Notes under the pieces: generated by a model
Database searches by the model: none
Seen by the model: the letters and a program-made list of their open reading frames with translations, nothing else
Told to the model about the DNA's origin: nothing
From: Pleurocapsa sp. MO_226.B13
Lineage (GTDB): Bacteria > Cyanobacteriota > Cyanobacteriia > Cyanobacteriales > Xenococcaceae
Direction: 5' to 3'
Length of the DNA stretch: 20,601 nt
Assembly: GCA_030064795.1 (NCBI GenBank)
Contig: JASJEI010000322.1
Coordinates: 1-20,601, forward strand
Made by a program: the position numbers and the translations under genes
Shown here: piece by piece, positions 17,035-20,601 of the stretch
How the letters are laid out: every line of letters begins with the position of its first letter
Numbering within the stretch: position 1 is the stretch's first letter

Positions 17035-17412
17035 AACTTTAGGTTATGGGCAAAATTCAATAAATTTGGGGAATTTATCGATTTATTTGACAATTTTGGC
17101 GATTGACTTTACAAAAGTTTGTAAACAGAACTTATCTATTTGTTTTTACTTATTTTTATGGCAGATTATCTTAAAACCAAACTTTAAACAAGTCTCAAAT
17201 AAGCAAAATTAACTCAAAATCAAAAAATTAACTGAAATTGTCAACTGATTAACTTATTAAGCTCTGATTCTGTTTGGCTATATATGATACTACACAAGTG
17301 CGATCGATGCTGCTATGCCGCGATCGCCAACAAGAGCGGGATAGTATTTTCTCTCGCTAATAGTTATTTTGGATGTAGTTTACTAATGGAATATTAAGAT
17401 CGCAAACAAACA
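17035..17412. other. Divergent intergenic region between the M23 peptidase and SDR genes
   Basis: AT-rich and without a protein-like frame. It holds the palindrome at 17108-17125 and two GCGATCG-type motifs near 17300-17330. Promoters for both genes must lie here, but no clear -35/-10 pair was identified. Confidence 0.4.
17108..17125. promoter_or_regulatory. Perfect palindrome TTTACAAA-AG-TTTGTAAA, possible operator
   Basis: Eight-base arms with a two-base centre and no mismatch, about 130 bases upstream of the M23 peptidase start and 290 upstream of the SDR start. It has the size of a dimeric repressor site; the binding protein is unknown. In AT-rich DNA such a match can arise by chance. 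Confidence 0.35.
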
Positions 17413-18282
17413 ATGACTCTCAGCAAACAGGTAGTTTTAATTACTGGGGCATCTAGCGGTATTGGTTCGGCTTTAGCAAAAGTTTTAGCCGTTCAATATT
17501 CTGGTATTCGGTTAGTTTTGACAGCTCGCAATCGAGTAGAATTAGAACGGGTCGCCACTAGCTGTCGCGAGCATCAGGCAGAGGTGATAGTAATTCCTAC
17601 GGACTTGGCTGAGATCCAACAGGTAAAGTCTTTGGCACAGCAGGCAATTACTCATTATGGACGGGTTGATATTTTGGTCAATAATGCAGGTTATGGACAA
17701 ATGGGTCCTGTGGAATTGATTCCCCCCGCCGCCGCCGCAGCACAAATGGCGGTGAATTTTCATGCACCTTTAATCTTGACCCAAGAACTAATTCCAAATA
17801 TGCGATCGCAAGGTGGCGGTAAGATTATTAACGTTAGTTCCCTTGGAGGTAGAATTCCGTTTCCCACAGCAGGTATGTATAGTTGTTCTAAATTTGCCCT
17901 CGAAGCTCTCAGTGATGTGTTGCGGATGGAACTAAAAGCTTTCAAGATTAAAGTCAGCGTCATCGAACCAGGGCCAGTAATTACAGACTTTTTTCGAGTG
18001 GCCTGGCAAAAAGTCCAAGAAACGATCCCCGACTACGAGCGCACGCCCTACGCACCTGTGTTTAAAAATATCGAAGCTGTCGATCGGCAATTAGACTTGT
18101 TGGGTTGGAGTGCCGAGAAAACCGCCAGAGCGATCGCCAAAGTCATGGCAAAATCTAATCCCAAACCCCGCTATATCTTGGCTACGGGGGGAAACACGCT
18201 AGTTTTCTTAATGAATAAAGTCTTTCCCACCTGGGTGCGAGATGAATTTTGGCAACGCTTTTATGGAATAGACAAAATCTAA
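17413..18282 (+). CDS. Short-chain dehydrogenase/reductase (SDR)
   Basis: 289 residues of the classical SDR family, NAD(P)-dependent oxidoreductases. The cofactor motif TGASSGIG (11-18), NNAG (90-93), catalytic Ser in VSS (142-143) and YSCSK (Tyr 156, Lys 160) are all intact. The sequence after the active site (SVIEPGPVITDF) is also typical. TARNR after the second strand (residues 37-41) has basic residues that favour NADP(H). The substrate cannot be read from the sequence. A run of alanines (PPAAAAAQ, near 105) comes from a GCC-rich triplet tract. The gene stands alone, between a divergent neighbour and a palindromic repeat downstream. Confidence 0.92.
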   Translation: MTLSKQVVLITGASSGIGSALAKVLAVQYSGIRLVLTARNRVELERVATSCREHQAEVIVIPTDLAEIQQVKSLAQQAITHYGRVDILVNNAGYGQMGPVELIPPAAAAAQMAVNFHAPLILTQELIPNMRSQGGGKIINVSSLGGRIPFPTAGMYSCSKFALEALSDVLRMELKAFKIKVSVIEPGPVITDFFRVAWQKVQETIPDYERTPYAPVFKNIEAVDRQLDLLGWSAEKTARAIAKVMAKSNPKPRYILATGGNTLVFLMNKVFPTWVRDEFWQRFYGIDKI

Positions 18283-18312
18283 AAATTAAAAATTAATTTT
18301 ATGTATGGGATA

Positions 18313-18340
18313 GTAGAGACGTAGCATGCTACGTCTCTAC
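18313..18340. repeat. 28-base perfect palindrome (cyanobacterial dispersed repeat type)
   Basis: The arm GTAGAGACGTAGCA is followed at once by its exact reverse complement. Closely similar palindromes (GTAGAGACGTTGCA type) are recalled as common intergenic repeats in filamentous and unicellular cyanobacteria. It lies 30 bases after the SDR stop and could also end transcription, although no T run follows. Confidence 0.75.
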
Positions 18341-18543
18341 AGGGTTTAACAATTTAACCAACAAGTATTCCATGTAAACAGGATTTGGTATGATTTCCTA
18401 TTTTGACCAGTGTCTCAAACATTTAAGCTTGAGGCGTAATTTTTTCAATGTTTGCGATCGCCAGTTCCCAATCATACCTGATTAGTTTTAAATTTTTACC
18501 TTTGACTTCTTAGACTAAATCCGATTGCCTGATGAGTTGATTT

Positions 18544-19092
18544 TCAAGCATAAACTTTAGTTTCAGTCTTTTCTGCTAAATTTGACTCAGATTGGATCGG
18601 TGTCTGAACCAGTAAGATCGAGCAGGGAGCGTGATGAACCACATAGTTGCTGACGCTACCGAGAAGTATTTCTTTCAAGCCCGAATGTCCTCGCCGACCA
18701 ATGACGATCATATCTGCATGACAAGAGCGGGCAAAGTCACAGATAGTCGAACTGGGATGACCGGTAATCTGGCTAAATTCAGCGTCTACTCCAGCTGCGA
18801 TCGCCTTTTTGGTAAACGAACGCAGTAATTTTATGCCTTTTCGTTCAAAATCTGACCATTCTTTGCCATAAATTTCATTTGCCCGACGCACGATCTTAGG
18901 GTCGAGATGAATACAGCGGTCTCTGTGTTGCACGAAGTAAGGAGACATCATCGGACTGTCCTCTTCTTGGCTCGATAAAACGTGCAGTATGATTAAACTC
19001 GATCCCTCGGCTTTCGCCAAGGATAAGGCTTTATCAAATACTTGTTTGTTAGCTGCTGAATGGTCAATTGCTACTAATATCTTGTCGTACAT
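18544..19092 (-). CDS. Universal stress protein, UspA family
   Basis: 182 residues with a single Usp domain. It starts MYDKILVAIDHS and carries the ATP-binding motif G-x2-G-x9-G-S (Gly 132, Gly 135, Gly 145, Ser 146) near the C-terminus, so it belongs to the nucleotide-binding MJ0577-like class. A long insert (45-80) replaces the usual short loop. It is a paralogue of the gene 150 bases upstream (19244-19780): GLKE, LGSVSNYV and HHAPCS are shared almost exactly. The two point to a tandem duplication. The cellular role is stress adaptation; the specific trigger is unknown. Confidence 0.92.
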   Translation of the reverse strand: MYDKILVAIDHSAANKQVFDKALSLAKAEGSSLIILHVLSSQEEDSPMMSPYFVQHRDRCIHLDPKIVRRANEIYGKEWSDFERKGIKLLRSFTKKAIAAGVDAEFSQITGHPSSTICDFARSCHADMIVIGRRGHSGLKEILLGSVSNYVVHHAPCSILLVQTPIQSESNLAEKTETKVYA

Positions 19093-19131
19093 TGCACTTC
19101 ACTTGGGTTATTAATGGTTAACACCTCGATT

Positions 19132-19231
19132 GGATAAGCCGAGGAAACCAAGTCTTCGACTTGCTTCGCAACCGGCATCCTTTTCGGTCACCCGTACACA
19201 TTCGTGAAACGAAGGTGCCTGGGAGTAACCG
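19132..19231. repeat. Structured intergenic element with two adjacent hairpins (contains repeat copy C)
   Basis: Element 1 (19132-19180): the outer stem pairs GGAT-AA-GCCG with CGGCATCC (AA bulge) and encloses AAGTC-TTC-GACTT (19150-19162). Element 2 (19185-19231): arms beginning CGGTCACCC and ending AGTAACCG form a long interrupted stem (nine outer pairs, four pairs, then TTCGT/ACGAA) around a three-base loop. TTTT separates them. Bases 19151-19171 are identical to the repeat in the nuclease-FtsK gene. The element lies between two universal stress genes on the minus strand, where it would be in the intercistronic RNA if they are co-transcribed. It may be a structured RNA or a mobile palindromic repeat. 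Confidence 0.6.
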
Positions 19232-19243
19232 TTGGTCAATTAA

Positions 19244-19780
19244 TTACTTAGCAGTCAGTTTCTCCTGGTCGTTTGCTTGATGAGAAGATGTTTGCTGGGT
19301 TGGGTAATCTACACTAGAACGTACAATTAAAACCGAACAGGGTGCATGATGGGTGACATAATTACTGACACTACCCAGAAACATCTCTTTGAGACCTCTT
19401 AGTCCTCGACTGCCAACTATCACTACATCCGCCGACCAGTTTTCAGCTAGTTCGCAAATTATTCGTCCTGGATTTCCAGTTAATTGGGTGTATTCTGTAT
19501 CTACTCCTGCCTCTATCGCCTCTTGAGTTAAACTTTGTAAAAAATTTAACCCCCACTGCCTATGTTCCTCTAATTGTTTTTGATAGACATCATATTCATG
19601 GTCGTCCACGATTGGATAGTAAGCATAGGTAGGTAAGATTGGATAATCTGCTTCGCTTTTAGACAAAATGTGCAGCAGCATTAGGGTTGCACCTGTAGCT
19701 TGAGCTAATGATAATGCCGAATCGAAGACAGATTTACTATTTTCTGAACGGTCTACTGCTACTAATATTTGTTTAATCAT
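19244..19780 (-). CDS. Universal stress protein, UspA family (second copy)
   Basis: 178 residues, single Usp domain, starting MIKQILVAVDRS; AGAGG lies about nine bases before the ATG at 19780. The ATP-binding motif is intact (Gly 123, Gly 126, Gly 136, Ser 137). An insert at 45-75 rich in Tyr and Asp corresponds to the insert of the neighbouring paralogue but has a different sequence, suggesting an old duplication with divergence in that loop. Same strand as the other copy, 151 bases apart; co-transcription is possible but the structured element between them could uncouple expression. Confidence 0.92.
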   Translation of the reverse strand: MIKQILVAVDRSENSKSVFDSALSLAQATGATLMLLHILSKSEADYPILPTYAYYPIVDDHEYDVYQKQLEEHRQWGLNFLQSLTQEAIEAGVDTEYTQLTGNPGRIICELAENWSADVVIVGSRGLRGLKEMFLGSVSNYVTHHAPCSVLIVRSSVDYPTQQTSSHQANDQEKLTAK

Positions 19781-20306
19781 GGCAGATACCTCTTGCTTGC
19801 GACTAGAGAAACGTCCGATCTCGCTAGGGATTTCTGCCAGAGAACAAAGGTACTTGTTAGTTTGGTTTGGAGAATTGCTAGTGGCAGATTGGCGGTTACG
19901 ACCATAAATCTTAGTTCCTCATTTAACTTTTACCTCTTTACACTTCTTGTCTAAGTGCTGGTTTGAGGTTGATAGTTATGTTGTAGATTAATAATTTGAG
20001 GAAGTTGTGAAGATGTTCTAGACCCGATCTAAAGTACTATTTGAACGAGCTATTTAATTACCAATCAACGCAGATATTAATTGTATTTAGCAGCAAAAAA
20101 TACAAAATTAATCTTAAATATGTGGTATTGAGAGCAATTTATTTTAGATCTTGTCAGAAAGAACTCTAAACTTTGTCGAACCAGTAGTCTCTCAGACCGA
20201 ATCAAAATAGCAGGACAAATCGTATTACACTCTAAGTAAAACTATAACAATACTTACTGTTGTTCGATCTTAATTAATACTAAGATTAATAAATTTTTAA
20301 ACGGTA
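19781..20306. other. Intergenic region with no recognised gene
   Basis: About 525 AT-rich bases upstream of the second universal stress gene. A frame of 61 codons crosses the start of that gene on the opposite strand, but its composition does not look like protein. No RNA gene or clear promoter was recognised. Confidence 0.4.
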
Positions 20307-20456
20307 ATGAAATTAGCTTTCTATTATTTACTAGCTTTAGCTTTGATCGTTACGGTCTTTCTCTTACTAAGCTTAACTGTTTGGAAGCAAGATTGGAAGA
20401 GATTATGTCTCAGGCTCGTCAGACACAATTTAGCTTTAAGCTCATCCCACCCATAA
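20307..20456 (+). CDS. Possible small single-helix membrane peptide (49 codons)
   Basis: ATG 20307 opens a frame beginning MKLAFYYLLALALIVTVFLL, an uninterrupted hydrophobic helix, then a basic segment WKQDWKRLCLRLVRHN. This N-out/C-in pattern follows the positive-inside rule. There is no strong ribosome binding site, and no family is recognised. It is followed directly by a hairpin. Chance remains possible. Confidence 0.35.
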   Translation: MKLAFYYLLALALIVTVFLLLSLTVWKQDWKRLCLRLVRHNLALSSSHP

Positions 20457-20468
20457 ATGAGGTGGGAT
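20444..20468 (+). terminator. Hairpin ATCCCACC/GGTGGGAT, possible weak terminator
   Basis: An eight-pair perfect stem with a nine-base loop, overlapping the last codons and stop of the small frame. Only a short T run follows, so termination would be weak. It may instead be part of a repeat. Confidence 0.4.
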
Positions 20469-20488
20469 TTCATGTCAGTTAGGGGTTC

Positions 20489-20587
20489 GGGGTTCGCTCT
20501 TTGTACATCTCACCACTAACTACTGACAAAAATACGCGGTTTGGGCGACTTATCCGACCATCCCAATCGCGATCGGGGGCGAACCCC
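20489..20587. repeat. Inverted repeat GGGGTTCGC / GCGAACCCC
   Basis: Nine-base perfect inverted repeat with arms at 20489-20497 and 20579-20587, enclosing 81 bases without a gene. A second GGGGTTCG lies immediately before the first arm. The function is unknown; it may belong to a repeat continuing past the window edge. Confidence 0.35.
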
Positions 20588-20601
20588 GTCGCCTCTGTAA
20601 A

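Noticed and set aside
19132..19231. Known riboswitch (c-di-AMP, manganese or cobalamin type)
   Set aside because: The conserved core sequences that I remember for these classes are absent, and part of the element is shared with a repeat inside a coding region.
19769..19954. 61-codon frame on the plus strand overlapping the start of the second universal stress gene
   Set aside because: It lacks a ribosome binding site, shows no protein-like pattern and lies partly antisense to a well-supported gene.
20489..20597. Possible tRNA or structured RNA near the right edge because of GGTTCG and GCGAACCCC
   Set aside because: No acceptor stem, anticodon arm or CCA-compatible end could be arranged; only a simple inverted repeat is left.
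1..20601. CRISPR array or insertion sequence
   Set aside because: No regularly spaced direct repeats and no transposase-like frame were found; the repeats present are short dispersed palindromes.

Overview
The window reads as chromosomal DNA of a cyanobacterium. The octamer GCGATCGC (HIP1) recurs more than twenty times, inside genes and in terminators. The gene content fits: a DesC-type acyl-lipid desaturase, a photosynthetic-type FtsH, a stand-alone PDH E1 beta, and a STAND NTPase with the N-terminal helical domain common in cyanobacterial signalling proteins. The DNA is AT-rich by eye. Short palindromic repeats resembling those of Pleurocapsa- or Stanieria-like genomes suggest that kind of host, but this is inference. 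No rRNA, tRNA, CRISPR array, transposase or phage gene was seen.

Left part (1-5925), an accessory block. A gene cut by the window edge ends in a winged-helix-like tail. It is followed through a TAATG overlap by a large protein joining a DEDDy (RNase D-like) exonuclease, a Cas4/AddB-like PD-(D/E)XK nuclease with four cysteines placed for an Fe-S cluster, and a soluble FtsK-type motor. The expected 5' end of this gene (good ribosome binding site, ATG at 853) is disrupted by a composite short repeat, and a second copy of the repeat sits in frame inside the gene. Converging on it with a 4-base overlap is a STAND/NB-ARC ATPase with TPR-like helices. Nuclease, motor and STAND sensor together suggest a DNA-processing or defence locus. 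This is the best candidate for an undescribed system.

Middle part (6171-13326): pyruvate dehydrogenase E1 beta with its own terminator; an orphan double-glycine precursor peptide without cysteine; a gene-poor stretch of about 900 bases; a MscS-type channel; a single-domain response regulator; the 5' remnant of a type II NADH dehydrogenase; then a divergent regulator-desaturase pair. The regulator is a TetR protein with a C-terminal tyrosine-recombinase-like domain. Its intergenic region carries two near-identical palindromic operators built into two overlapping divergent promoters, a ready-made circuit for controlling membrane fatty-acid unsaturation.

Right part (13355-20601), mostly housekeeping and stress genes: FtsH, a LysM-M23 cell-wall peptidase, an SDR oxidoreductase and two paralogous universal stress proteins in tandem. 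The stress genes are separated by a roughly 100-base element of two adjacent hairpins that contains the same repeat as the FtsK gene. The last 800 bases hold only a possible 49-codon membrane peptide and small inverted repeats.
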